From Nitrospirota bacterium (lineage in GTDB: Bacteria > Nitrospirota > Nitrospiria > Nitrospirales > Nitrospiraceae), in assembly GCA_030684575.1 (NCBI GenBank), contig JAUXVD010000019.1, forward strand, positions 124,001-188,000: a stretch of DNA of 64,000 nucleotides, given 5' to 3'. Both the position numbers and the translations under genes were made by a program. Shown piece by piece: positions 18,094 through 26,697 of the stretch. Position 1 is the first letter of the stretch. Every line of letters starts with the position of its first letter. The notes beneath the pieces are model-generated. The model made no database searches, had not been told where the DNA came from, and worked only from the letters and a program-made list of their open reading frames with translations.

Positions 18094-19068
18094 ATGGTCG
18101 ACATGGACAAATCCGACCTCTTCTCGCTCTATCGTCAGATGTTGCTGATCCGCCGCTTCGAAGAGAAATCGGCGGAGATGTACGCGCTGGCGAAGATCGC
18201 CGGCTTTCTCCATCTCTATATCGGTGAAGAAGCCATTGCGGTCGGGGCCATGGCGGCTCTTCGTCCGGACGATTATGCCATCAGTGCCTATCGGGACCAC
18301 GGACATTGCCTGGCTCGGGGATCCGATCCTGGCCGGGTCATGGCCGAGCTGTTCGGCAAGGCCACCGGCCTCTGCAAAGGCAAGGGCGGATCGATGCATC
18401 TGGTAGATCTTCCGAACCGGTTCATGGGCGGTTATGCCATCGTCGGCGGCCACATCCCGCTCGCAACGGGCTTGGCCTTTGCCAGTAAGTATCAATCGCT
18501 CGACCCGGTCACGGTCTGTTTTTTCGGCGAAGGGGCGCTGCCGTGCGGGCAGGCACACGAGGCCTTCAACCTGGCCGCCTTGTGGAAACTGCCGGTGATC
18601 TTTATCTGCGAGAACAATCGCTACGGCATGGGCACTCCGTCCGAACGGGCAATCGCGCTGTATGCGGATGTGGCCGAGACTGCCCGCTCCTATGGCATCA
18701 CGGCCGAATCAGTGGACGGTATGGATGTACTCGCGGTCCGCTCGGCGATGCAGCGGATCGTGGCGCAAGTTCGTGCGGGGCATGGGCCCTGGTTCATCGA
18801 GGCGACGACCTATCGGTTCATGGGCCACTCGATGGCCGACCCGGCGCATGGGCATTATCGAAGCAAAGAAGAAGTGGAAGCGTATCGCAAGCGCGATCCG
18901 CTGCTTGTATTGAAGAACACGATCGTCACAGAGAAGCTTGGCACTGAAGCCGAGTTCAAGCAGCTCGAACGGGAAATTCGGGACGTGGTGTCGGCAGCGG
19001 TGAAGTTTGCGGATGAAAGCCCGTTTCCCCATCCATCAGATTTACACGTCGACGTGTTGCAGGGGTAA
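18094..19068 (+). CDS. pdhA: Pyruvate dehydrogenase E1 component, alpha subunit
   Basis: 324 aa (321 if the ATG at 18103 is used; neither start has a clear Shine-Dalgarno). ThDP-dependent E1alpha that decarboxylates a 2-oxo acid and, with E1beta, transfers the acyl group to lipoyl-E2. Evidence: LLIRRFEEKSAEMYA, HLYIGEEAIAVGAM, the ThDP motif FFGEGALPCGQAHEAFNLAA followed by ENNRYGMGT, and the phosphorylation-loop region YRFMGHSMADPAHGHYRS. Pyruvate is the likeliest substrate from overall resemblance; acetoin dehydrogenase (AcoA) is the alternative, notable given the upstream alsS. E1beta starts 7 bases after the stop. Confidence 0.9.
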   Translation: MVDMDKSDLFSLYRQMLLIRRFEEKSAEMYALAKIAGFLHLYIGEEAIAVGAMAALRPDDYAISAYRDHGHCLARGSDPGRVMAELFGKATGLCKGKGGSMHLVDLPNRFMGGYAIVGGHIPLATGLAFASKYQSLDPVTVCFFGEGALPCGQAHEAFNLAALWKLPVIFICENNRYGMGTPSERAIALYADVAETARSYGITAESVDGMDVLAVRSAMQRIVAQVRAGHGPWFIEATTYRFMGHSMADPAHGHYRSKEEVEAYRKRDPLLVLKNTIVTEKLGTEAEFKQLEREIRDVVSAAVKFADESPFPHPSDLHVDVLQG

Positions 19069-19075
19069 AAGATCC

Positions 19076-20044
19076 ATGGAGTTGTCGTATCGTGACGCCT
19101 TGAACCAGGCCATGCGCGAGGAGATGCGCCGGGACCAGCGGATCTTTTTGATCGGCGAAGAAGTCGCCTACTATCAGGGCGCCTTTAAGGTCAGCAAAGG
19201 GTTCGTCGAGGAATTCGGGCCGCAGCGCGTGATCGATACGCCCATCACCGAGGCCGGCTTTACCGGCCTGGCCATCGGGGCCGCGATGGCGGGGCTGCGT
19301 CCGATCGTGGAACTCATGACGATGAATTTCGGCATCGTGGCCCTCGATCAAATCGTCAACAACGCCGCCAAGATCCGCTACATGTCCGGGGGGCAACTCT
19401 CGGTGCCACTCGTGATCCGCGGTCCCGGCAGCGCGGCCCATCAGTTGGGAGCCCAGCATTCGCAAAGCCTGGAGGCCTGGTTCTGCCATGTGCCGGGGCT
19501 GAAAGTCATCGCGCCAGCCACACCGCACGATGCGAAAGGTCTACTCAAGAGCGCGATCCGCGACCCCGACCCGGTCATCTTCATCGAAGCGCAGCTGTTG
19601 TACAGCACGAAGGGCGAGGTGCAGGAAGGCGAATATACGATTCCCATCGGACTGGCCGACGTGAAACGGGTCGGAAATGACGTGACGATCGTCGCCTATT
19701 CGAAGATGCTGCTGCTGGCGCTGGAGGCTGCTGAGGCGTTAAGTCGTGAGGGTATTGAGGCCGAAGTGATCGATCCGCGTACCCTCAAACCGCTGGATCT
19801 CCCGACAATCGTGGCGTCGGTCAAAAAGACCGGCCGTCTGGTGATCGTGGAGGAAGGCTGGCATTTCTGTGGGCTGGGAGCGCAGATTGCCGAGAGTGTG
19901 TATTCGACGGCCTTCGACTATTTGGACGCGCCGATCCGGCGCGTCACCGGTGAAGATGTGCCCATGCCCTATTGTCGTTTGCTGGAAGATGCTGCGATTC
20001 CGGACCTGCCGCGCGTGATCGGGGCCGTTAAGTCTCTGCTGTAA
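19076..20044 (+). CDS. pdhB: Pyruvate dehydrogenase E1 component, beta subunit
   Basis: 322-aa transketolase-like beta subunit. It pairs with E1alpha to form the ThDP active site. Diagnostic stretches are LSYRDALNQAMREEM, GEEVAYYQGAFKVSKG, DTPITEAGFTGLAIGAAMAG, ALDQIVNNAAKIRYMSGGQ and the C-terminal VEEGWHFCGLGAQIAE. ATG 19076 is chosen because AGGGG precedes it at about ten bases and it begins exactly at the conserved N-terminus; an upstream in-frame ATG would overlap E1alpha by 60 bases. It is the middle gene of the pdhA-pdhB-pdhC unit, with 13 bases to E2. Confidence 0.93.
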   Translation: MELSYRDALNQAMREEMRRDQRIFLIGEEVAYYQGAFKVSKGFVEEFGPQRVIDTPITEAGFTGLAIGAAMAGLRPIVELMTMNFGIVALDQIVNNAAKIRYMSGGQLSVPLVIRGPGSAAHQLGAQHSQSLEAWFCHVPGLKVIAPATPHDAKGLLKSAIRDPDPVIFIEAQLLYSTKGEVQEGEYTIPIGLADVKRVGNDVTIVAYSKMLLLALEAAEALSREGIEAEVIDPRTLKPLDLPTIVASVKKTGRLVIVEEGWHFCGLGAQIAESVYSTAFDYLDAPIRRVTGEDVPMPYCRLLEDAAIPDLPRVIGAVKSLL

Positions 20045-20057
20045 AGAGAGGAGAACC

Positions 20058-21236
20058 ATGGCAAGCCGCGTCGTAATGCCTAAACTCACGGACACGATGG
20101 AAGAGGGCGTGCTCATCGAATGGAAGAAGCGAGAAGGGGATGCCGTGCAGGCCGGAGAGGCTTTGGCTGAAATCGAAACGGACAAGGCGATTATGGACCT
20201 TGAGGCGTTCGCCTCCGGTATTCTCCGGAAGATTCTCGTGCAGAACGGGCAAACGGTGGAGTCCGGAACGCTGCTGGGCGTCATCGGCGAGGCGGATGAA
20301 GACATCACGGAGGCCCTGTCCGACAAGGCCATGGCCGCGCCCTCGATTGAGGCCAAGGCTCCTACTGCACCGACCGCTTCCCCCGGTAAACGACCAGCGA
20401 CTCCGGAAGGAGCTCGCATCATCGCGTCTCCTCGTGCGAAGGTCATGGCTGCCGAACGGGGGATCGATCTCTCCACGGTGACCGGGACGGGCCCAGGCGG
20501 GCGCATCGTCGAAGATGATGTGGTGAAGGTGCCGGATTCCGTTGCGTCAGCCATGCCCCCTGGAACCGATCAGCCCCTGACCCAAATGCGGAAAGCCATC
20601 GCGCGGGCCACGGTGCAAAGCAAAGCGCCGGTGCCGCACTTCTATCTCACGCGAGAGATCGATATGGCGGCGGCGGAGCAGTTTCGCCAGCAGTTCAAGA
20701 AAGACAGGCAAGCCCATCCCTCAATTACCGATCTGTTGATCAAAGCCGTGGCGCTGGCGCTCCGCAAGCATCCTGAGTTAAATGCGTCCTATGTCGGCGA
20801 GGCGATCAGGCGGTATGAGCGCGTCGACATCGGCGTCGCGGTCGGTTTGGAGGACGGCCTGATCACGCCGGTCGTCCGCGATTGCGGCGCGAAGACATTG
20901 GACGCGATCTCGGCTGAATCCCGCGCGCTCATCGAGCGGGCCAAGCAGAAACGGCTGCAACCGCAGGAATACAGCGGCGCCACGTTCTCGATTTCCAATC
21001 TCGGTATGTTCGGGGTGGATAATTTTCTCGCCGTCCTGATCCCGCCGCAAGCCGCCTCGCTCGCTGTCGGTGCCGTTCGAGACGTGCCGGTCGTCGTTGC
21101 GGGCGTGGTGAAGGCCGGACGTAGAATGCAGGTGACGCTCTCGTGCGATCACAGGGCCATCGATGGGGTGAAGGGCGCGGAATTTCTGAAGGAGCTGAAA
21201 CGCATCCTCGAACACCCGCAAGAACTCGCCGCTTAA
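20058..21236 (+). CDS. pdhC: Dihydrolipoamide acetyltransferase (E2) of 2-oxo acid dehydrogenase complex
   Basis: 392 aa. One lipoyl domain (about 1-78) carries the lipoyl-lysine in EIETDKAIMDLEAF. A Pro/Ala-rich linker follows, then an E3/E1-binding domain (about 115-155, ASPRAKVMAAERGIDLSTV, GTGPGGRIVEDDV) and the catalytic core with SCDHRAIDGVKGAEFL, where His and Asp act in acyl transfer. The strong Shine-Dalgarno GAGAGGAG precedes the ATG. No lipoamide dehydrogenase (E3) follows, so E3 must be encoded elsewhere. The unit feeds acetyl-CoA into the TCA cycle. Confidence 0.93.
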   Translation: MASRVVMPKLTDTMEEGVLIEWKKREGDAVQAGEALAEIETDKAIMDLEAFASGILRKILVQNGQTVESGTLLGVIGEADEDITEALSDKAMAAPSIEAKAPTAPTASPGKRPATPEGARIIASPRAKVMAAERGIDLSTVTGTGPGGRIVEDDVVKVPDSVASAMPPGTDQPLTQMRKAIARATVQSKAPVPHFYLTREIDMAAAEQFRQQFKKDRQAHPSITDLLIKAVALALRKHPELNASYVGEAIRRYERVDIGVAVGLEDGLITPVVRDCGAKTLDAISAESRALIERAKQKRLQPQEYSGATFSISNLGMFGVDNFLAVLIPPQAASLAVGAVRDVPVVVAGVVKAGRRMQVTLSCDHRAIDGVKGAEFLKELKRILEHPQELAA

Positions 21237-21412
21237 GCGATGAAATCGTAGGAGCCGGCGTTGGGGTGGTTCCTCGTCACCCCGGACATCCTTCGCATCC
21301 ATTACACGGTGGATCCCCGCGATACTTCTCGCGGCCAGGTCCCATCGAAAGCCGAAGGGGTTCGTGCACATCGGCCCGGACGTTCGTTCAGCCATGATAT
21401 AATCCCGCGCCT

Positions 21413-23920
21413 ATGAGCAATTCAATCATCATTAAAGGCGCGCGCGAGCATAACCTCAAGAACATCGACGTGACGATTCCGCGAGACCAACTCGTCGTGA
21501 TCACGGGGCTGAGCGGGTCCGGCAAGTCGTCGCTGGCATTCGACACGATCTATGCCGAGGGACAACGGCGGTACGTCGAGTCGCTCTCGGCCTATGCGCG
21601 TCAGTTCCTCGAACAGATGGGGAAGCCGGACGTCGATTCCATCGAGGGGCTTTCGCCCGCTATCTCTATCGAGCAAAAGAGTACCAGCCACAATCCCCGA
21701 TCCACGGTCGGCACGGTGACGGAAATTTACGACTATCTTCGTCTCCTGTACGCCAGGGTCGGACGGCCTTCCTGCTTTCAGTGCGGCGAGGAGATCACTG
21801 CGCAGACGGTGCAGCAGATGGTCGATGCGATCGGTCTGTTGCCGGAAGGGAGCAAGTTTCAGCTCTTGGCTCCTATCGTCCGCGGGAGGAAGGGCGAGTA
21901 CCGTAAAGAACTGCTGGACATGCGCCGGGCCGGCTATGTCCGGGCCAGGGTCGATGGTCAGTTGGTCGATTTGGATGAGGACATCACGCTCGACAAACAA
22001 AAGAAACATCAGATCGAGATCGTGATCGATCGGCTGGTCATGAAACCAGGCGAGGCCTTGACGCGACGGTTGGCCGATTCGGTCGAGACCTCGTTGAAGC
22101 TCGCCGGTGGGCTGGTCGGAGTCCTGACGGAGAACGGGAAGGTCTCGCTCTATAGCGAGAAGCTCGCCTGTATCAGCTGTGGCGTGAGTTATCCGGAAAT
22201 TACCCCGCGCGTCTTTTCGTTCAACAGTCCTCACGGAGCCTGCCCTGCCTGTGACGGCATCGGCTACGCGATGACACCCGGCTCGTCCGACGATGAAGAT
22301 TTCACGTTGCTGGAACCCTGTGAGACCTGTAAGGGCGCGAGGCTGCGGCCTGAGAGCCTGTCGATCAAGGTGGCGAAACAGTCGATTGCCGAGGTCACAC
22401 ATCTCTCCGTGCGAGCGGCGGCCGACTTTTTCGGGTCGTTGAAATTCACCGAACGGGAACTGGTCATTGCCAATCGTATTTTGAAAGAGATTCGGGAACG
22501 GCTCGGGTTTCTGGTCAATGTCGGTTTGGATTACCTGACGTTGGATCGGGCGGCCGCCACCCTGTCCGGTGGAGAAGGTCAACGGATTAGACTTGCCACC
22601 CAGATCGGGTCCGGCCTTGTCGGTGTGCTCTATATCCTCGACGAGCCGTCGATCGGTCTCCATCAGCGGGATAATCGGCGCTTGCTCCAGACCCTGTTGC
22701 GCCTGCGAGATCTGGGTAATACGGTGGTGGTGGTGGAGCACGATGCCGAAACCATGATGGCGGCGGACCATCTGCTGGACATGGGGCCCGGTGCCGGTAC
22801 GCAGGGCGGCCATGTCATTGCCCAAGGCACGCCGAAAGAAGTCATGAAGAACCCCGCGTCCCTGACGGGCCAGTATCTCCGCGGCACGCAGATGGTCAGC
22901 CTCCCCAGCCGCGAACGGAAGGCCAAGGGGATGTTGTCTATCGTGGGGGCGAAGAAACACAATCTCAAGGGGATGACCGCCAAGATTCCGCTCGGTCTGC
23001 TCACCTGCGTGACCGGTGTGTCGGGGTCCGGAAAGAGTACGTTGGTCTTAGAGGTCTTGTTCCATTCTCTCTCCCAGTTGCTCTATCACAAGAAACCGAA
23101 GATCGACGGCTGCAAGGAATTGTTGGGCGTCGAGGCGCTGGATAAAGTCATCGACATCGACCAGTCCCCGATCGGCCGGACTCCGCGTTCGAATCCTGCG
23201 ACCTACACAGGTCTGTTCGGGTTTATCCGTGATCTGTATTCCAATCTGCCGGAGTCCCGCGTCCGGGGCTATAAGCCTGGCCGCTATAGTTTCAACGTGA
23301 AGGGTGGCCGTTGTGAAGCCTGCGAGGGCGACGGCTTGATCAAGATCGAGATGCATTTCCTGCCGGACGTCTACGTGACCTGCGAGGTCTGCAAGGGGCA
23401 ACGGTACAACCGCGAGACGATGGAGATTCACCATAAGGGGAAGAGCATCGCCGACGTGTTGAACATGACGGTGGACGAGGCCGTGCAGTTCTTCGAACAT
23501 ATCCCCTTCATCAAACGGAAGCTCGACACCCTGCACGATGTCGGGCTGCATTATGTGAAGCTCGGCCAGTCCGCCACGACTCTGTCAGGGGGCGAGGCGC
23601 AACGGGTCAAACTCTCACGTGAACTGTCGAAGCGGCCGACCGGGCGGACGATGTACATTTTGGACGAACCGACGACCGGGCTGCATTTCGCAGATGTGCA
23701 ACGGTTGTTGGACGTGTTGGATCGACTGGTCGAGGCGGGGAATACCGTGCTGGTGATCGAACATAACCTCGATGTGATTAAGAATGCCGATTGGATCATC
23801 GATCTCGGCCCAGAGGGCGGCGATCGAGGCGGCGAGATTGTGGCGGAAGGCCCGCCGAAAGAGATTGCCAAGTCGAAGCGGTCGTATACGGGACAGGTGC
23901 TGAAGGAGGCGGGGGTGTAG
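21413..23920 (+). CDS. uvrA: Excinuclease ABC subunit A, short form lacking the insertion domain
   Basis: 835 aa, about 105 shorter than typical UvrA (about 940). Damage-recognition ATPase of nucleotide excision repair. Walker A motifs GLSGSGKSS (about 32-40) and GVSGSGKST, two LSGGE signatures and both Walker B strands (YILDEP) are intact. The UvrB-binding region (about 120-250) and the CEACEGDG...[10 protein letters not shown] zinc module are present. After CPACDGIGY (277-285) the sequence reaches CETCKGARL (303-311) within about 20 residues. Classical UvrA has the ~110-residue insertion domain there. The reading frame is clean, so this is a compact variant, not a frameshift. UvrC is at 58.5-60.4 kb. 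Confidence 0.93.
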   Translation: MSNSIIIKGAREHNLKNIDVTIPRDQLVVITGLSGSGKSSLAFDTIYAEGQRRYVESLSAYARQFLEQMGKPDVDSIEGLSPAISIEQKSTSHNPRSTVGTVTEIYDYLRLLYARVGRPSCFQCGEEITAQTVQQMVDAIGLLPEGSKFQLLAPIVRGRKGEYRKELLDMRRAGYVRARVDGQLVDLDEDITLDKQKKHQIEIVIDRLVMKPGEALTRRLADSVETSLKLAGGLVGVLTENGKVSLYSEKLACISCGVSYPEITPRVFSFNSPHGACPACDGIGYAMTPGSSDDEDFTLLEPCETCKGARLRPESLSIKVAKQSIAEVTHLSVRAAADFFGSLKFTERELVIANRILKEIRERLGFLVNVGLDYLTLDRAAATLSGGEGQRIRLATQIGSGLVGVLYILDEPSIGLHQRDNRRLLQTLLRLRDLGNTVVVVEHDAETMMAADHLLDMGPGAGTQGGHVIAQGTPKEVMKNPASLTGQYLRGTQMVSLPSRERKAKGMLSIVGAKKHNLKGMTAKIPLGLLTCVTGVSGSGKSTLVLEVLFHSLSQLLYHKKPKIDGCKELLGVEALDKVIDIDQSPIGRTPRSNPATYTGLFGFIRDLYSNLPESRVRGYKPGRYSFNVKGGRCEACEGDGLIKIEMHFLPDVYVTCEVCKGQRYNRETMEIHHKGKSIADVLNMTVDEAVQFFEHIPFIKRKLDTLHDVGLHYVKLGQSATTLSGGEAQRVKLSRELSKRPTGRTMYILDEPTTGLHFADVQRLLDVLDRLVEAGNTVLVIEHNLDVIKNADWIIDLGPEGGDRGGEIVAEGPPKEIAKSKRSYTGQVLKEAGV

Positions 23921-24232
23921 GAAGGGCGGATATTCCGGGAGTCGCCATCATGCGATGGGATAGGGTCTGCATCTGGTCCGTTACTGTTGGCCGCGTGCGA
24001 CTCTAAAGCGCGATAAGAATCGCATGCCGTCGCACAGCGGCAGTCTCGTGGATGTTATCTCCCCGTGCCCGCTATGGCGACTCCCTCCATATCCATCCCT
24101 TCCACCCCCTGAGGAGCGGGAGAAAAAATCTAATGATCATGACGAAGTGCCGTTGTCCACGAGTTTGAGAGGTTCGAGTGTAAGGGGCAGGATTGAGTAA
24201 TTCTGGTCTAGAAAAGCAAAGGAGAAGCACGA

Positions 24233-24316
24233 ATGAACTTTCTCAAGTTTAGTCGTGTTGTCCTGGCGGGTTGGGGGAAGGCCTGCATGGCTGAGACGAT
24301 GCGAGAACGCCGCTGA
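24233..24316 (+). pseudogene. Truncated gene start ending in a repeat
   Basis: A strong AAAGGAG precedes an ATG opening MNFLKFSRVVLAGW, which looks like the beginning of an exported protein. The frame then runs into the half repeat at 24291-24336 and stops after 27 codons. It is likely the 5' remnant of a gene whose remainder was lost when the repeat or the neighbouring duplication arrived. The rest of the 417-base gap after uvrA shows nothing recognisable. Confidence 0.35.
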
Positions 24317-24336
24317 ATGGTCTTTTTGAGCATCCC
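24291..24336. repeat. Half copy of dispersed GGATGCT...AGCATCC repeat
   Basis: The complement of this segment (GGGATGCTCAAAAAGACC, then CAGCGGCGTTCTCGCATCG) matches the left half of the complete element at 54703-54820. It ends directly against the stop codon (24338-24340) of the outer-membrane paralogue, exactly as the composite element does at the second paralogue. Confidence 0.65.
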
Positions 24337-24337
24337 G

Positions 24338-25270
24338 CTAGAGATCGGTGAGTCGATCGTAGAGGTACAGCACGTCCAAAGTCAGGCGCGCGCCGAAGGT
24401 TGGGCCATAGTCCTTTTGGTTGATGAGGTCGTTCCAGGTCTCAAACGTTATGGCTGAGTAGCGAAACGCCGCCGTCGCGAACCGTTCTTCCAGGGAATTT
24501 CCGCGATGGTCGATGAACAAACCAGAATCCACCGTCAGGCCGACTTCGATCTCCCAGGGGGTGTCACAGTCTTTTCGCCGGTAGTTGCCAATCCCGACGG
24601 AGGCCTGTCCAAGGTAGGCATGGTCGGAGACCTGGTGAAATGCGGATCCGCTGAAGGGACGGCCGGCACGGGCCAAGGCGGAGAAGCGTATGTAGTCGGA
24701 CAGTACGGGCACGAATTCCAGCAGAGACAATCGTCTGAAGCCTATCTGGGCATAGGGCTCATAGTAGAGGGAGCCTGCCGCTCCGCCGATCCCGTAAAAA
24801 AAGACATCGTCGCTCCCCAAGAGCCCTGTCCATTTCGTCAACGTGCCGCTGGTCATGAAGTCGATCGCCTCGCGGGTGGCGCCGACCGGCACTGGGGTCA
24901 GACCGCGGAATTTGTGCACGACATCGTTCTGGAGATACCGGCTAAAGCGGTCCTGTGTGGGGCCGGCTCCGACCGTGAGGTTGGCATTCCAGCCTTTGAA
25001 CCGTTCCAGCCGTTCCGTCCAGCTCAGCGACCAAAAATTAAAACCAGCTGTTTGGGGTATGTCGTTATAGCGCTTGCCGGCTCCGTCGAACTCCGTGAAA
25101 CGATCGGTGGTGAAGCCGAGCGCGATGGTGCGGTCGTGGTCGGGAAATGCGAGAGCGCCCCAGTGGGTGCTTTGCGCCGTCGCTTCAGCCCAACTGGGCT
25201 GAGTCCATCCAAGCAAGGCTACGATAGAGAGTGCAAGGTTCGCGATGATTTGTTTGTGGCAATGTAACAT
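24338..25270 (-). CDS. Outer-membrane beta-barrel protein, tandem paralogue 1
   Basis: About 310 aa from MLHCHKQIIANLALSIVALL; AGGATGGTCGG precedes this ATG, and an N-terminally longer frame would bury the signal peptide. The signal ends at PSWAEA. The mature part alternates aromatic and polar residues in beta-strand fashion and ends in a strand-like TLDVLYLYDRLTDL, typical of outer-membrane barrels. It is highly similar along its length to the protein encoded at 25608-26534. Shared stretches include WGALAFPDHDRT, NANLTVGAGPTQD, GLLGSDDVFFYG and GQASVGIGNYRRKDCD/GQVSVGIGNYRRKDCD. No enzyme motif is certain; a lipid A deacylase-like fold was considered but not established. Confidence 0.7.
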   Translation of the reverse strand: MLHCHKQIIANLALSIVALLGWTQPSWAEATAQSTHWGALAFPDHDRTIALGFTTDRFTEFDGAGKRYNDIPQTAGFNFWSLSWTERLERFKGWNANLTVGAGPTQDRFSRYLQNDVVHKFRGLTPVPVGATREAIDFMTSGTLTKWTGLLGSDDVFFYGIGGAAGSLYYEPYAQIGFRRLSLLEFVPVLSDYIRFSALARAGRPFSGSAFHQVSDHAYLGQASVGIGNYRRKDCDTPWEIEVGLTVDSGLFIDHRGNSLEERFATAAFRYSAITFETWNDLINQKDYGPTFGARLTLDVLYLYDRLTDL

Positions 25271-25444
25271 CCGACCATCCTGCACTGAAGTGAATCGGAG
25301 AGGCAACGGTTTTTTGCGGCGCGTCAGGATCGGCTCGTCATGGTGCAGACTGCGCCCCTTCCGTAATAGCAACAGGAGGGGAACTCAATTTGATACTGAA
25401 TGGCGACGTCCCATAGAGGGCGAAGAAGAGGGATATGGTGTAGC

Positions 25445-25606
25445 GGGATGCTCAAAAAGGCCATCCAGCAAAGCCGCAGCGAGCTATCATTTAATAAGGG
25501 GTGGCTGGGATGATCCCTGCGCGCGTCCAACGAGGGTCTTCCGAGGCCGCGCGTTGCGCGAGCACGGGGACCGTCCCAGCCACCCCGACCCATTTTTCAG
25601 CATCCC
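25445..25606. repeat. Composite palindromic element, one repeat nested in another
   Basis: The outer ends are GGGATGCTCAAAAAGGCC (25445 onward) and CATTTTTCAGCATCCC (to 25606), the terminal inverted repeats of the 54703-54820 family. Inside is a second dyad: arms 25498-25519 and 25565-25586 match over 19 of 22 bases, enclosing a GC-rich core with CGCGCG and TTGCGCG. The internal dyad looks inserted into the outer element. The right end touches the stop codon (25608-25610) of the second barrel gene. Confidence 0.7.
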
Positions 25607-25607
25607 G

Positions 25608-26534
25608 TTAGAAATCGGTGAGCCGATCGTAGAGATAGAGGACATCCAGGGTCACGCGTCCGCCGAAAGTTGGTCCGTAGTCCGTCTGGTTGATGGTATC
25701 GTTCCAGGTTTCAACTGTTAGGGCTGAGTAACGCAGTGCGATCGTCACGAACCGTTCATTGATGGAGTTCCCGCGAGGGTCCACGAACAGGCCTGAATCC
25801 GCGGTCAGTCCGATCTCGATTTCCCAAGGCACGTCGCAATCTTTGCGCCGGTAATTGCCGATGCCGACGGATACCTGCCCGAGATAGGAATGGTTGGCGA
25901 CTTGGTGAAACGCAGCCCCGCTGAAGGGACGACCGTAACGGGCCAGCGCGGAGACGCGGACGTAGTCGGACAGCGAGGGGCCGACCCCCGGTAGAGACAA
26001 TCGCCTCAAGCCGATTTGCACATAGGGTTCATAGTAGAGGGACCCTGCCGCTCCACCCACTCCGTAGAAAAAGACATCGTCGCTCCCCAAGAGCCCCGTC
26101 CATTTTGTTAATGTTCCGCTGACCATGAAGTCTGTCGCCTCGCGCGTGGCGCCGATCGGCACCCGGGTCTGACCGGTGAGCCTATGCGCGAAGTCGTTCT
26201 GGAACACGCGGCGAACTTTGTCTTGTGTCGGACCTGCTCCAACCGTCAGGTTGGCATTCCAGCCGTTGAGCTGTTCCAGCCGTTCCGTCCAACTCAGTGT
26301 CCCGAAATTAAAACTATCGGTTTGGCGTATGTCGTTAAAGCGCTGGCCCGATCCATTGAACTCCGTAAAGCTGTCGTTGGAGAATCCAAGCGTGAGGGTG
26401 CGGTCGTGATCGGGAAATGCGAGGGCGCCCCAATGCATGCTCTGCGCTGTGGCCTCTGCCCATGCTGGAGAGGTCCATCCTGGTAGGGTCAATAGGAATA
26501 GTGCAAAGGAGGCGGTGAGTCGTGTCAACGTCAT
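25608..26534 (-). CDS. Outer-membrane beta-barrel protein, tandem paralogue 2
   Basis: About 308 aa from MTLTRLTASFALFLLTLPGW, with CAGGGT ahead of the ATG and a signal peptide ending at PAWAEA. It has the same architecture as the neighbouring paralogue at 24338-25270. Differences cluster in the putative loops (for example TRVPIGATREATDF versus TPVPVGATREAIDF, and SLPGVGPSLSDYVR versus SLLEFVPVLSDYIR). The two genes are clearly a tandem duplication that has diverged. The conserved RRKDCDxPWEIEIGL segment and the terminal aromatic strand are kept. Function unknown; an envelope pore or enzyme is equally possible. Confidence 0.7.
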   Translation of the reverse strand: MTLTRLTASFALFLLTLPGWTSPAWAEATAQSMHWGALAFPDHDRTLTLGFSNDSFTEFNGSGQRFNDIRQTDSFNFGTLSWTERLEQLNGWNANLTVGAGPTQDKVRRVFQNDFAHRLTGQTRVPIGATREATDFMVSGTLTKWTGLLGSDDVFFYGVGGAAGSLYYEPYVQIGLRRLSLPGVGPSLSDYVRVSALARYGRPFSGAAFHQVANHSYLGQVSVGIGNYRRKDCDVPWEIEIGLTADSGLFVDPRGNSINERFVTIALRYSALTVETWNDTINQTDYGPTFGGRVTLDVLYLYDRLTDF

Positions 26535-26697
26535 ACCCTGTATGGAGTCGAATGAGCGGCAATATAGCATGTTAGATTCGTCGTCGGCTGGTGCGATATC
26601 TTACAGCTGGCCGGCCTCTTTGCTAGAATGGCGCCGCGTCTGTGCGCAGATTGTTCGCGGACAGTTTCGTCGAAGCGACTGAAAGGAGCGTAGCGCC

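Noticed and set aside
18094-21236. Acetoin dehydrogenase (acoABC) instead of pyruvate dehydrogenase
   Set aside because: Considered because of the AlsS-type neighbour. E1beta and E1alpha motifs look pyruvate-like and no acetoin-specific gene is nearby, though this cannot be excluded.
21422-22960. 512-codon minus-strand frame opposite uvrA
   Set aside because: Entirely antisense to a highly conserved gene; composition typical of a shadow frame.
24338-26534. Lipid A deacylase (LpxR/PagL) identity for the tandem barrel proteins
   Set aside because: Barrel-like with a few suggestive residues, but I could not locate the catalytic set with confidence.
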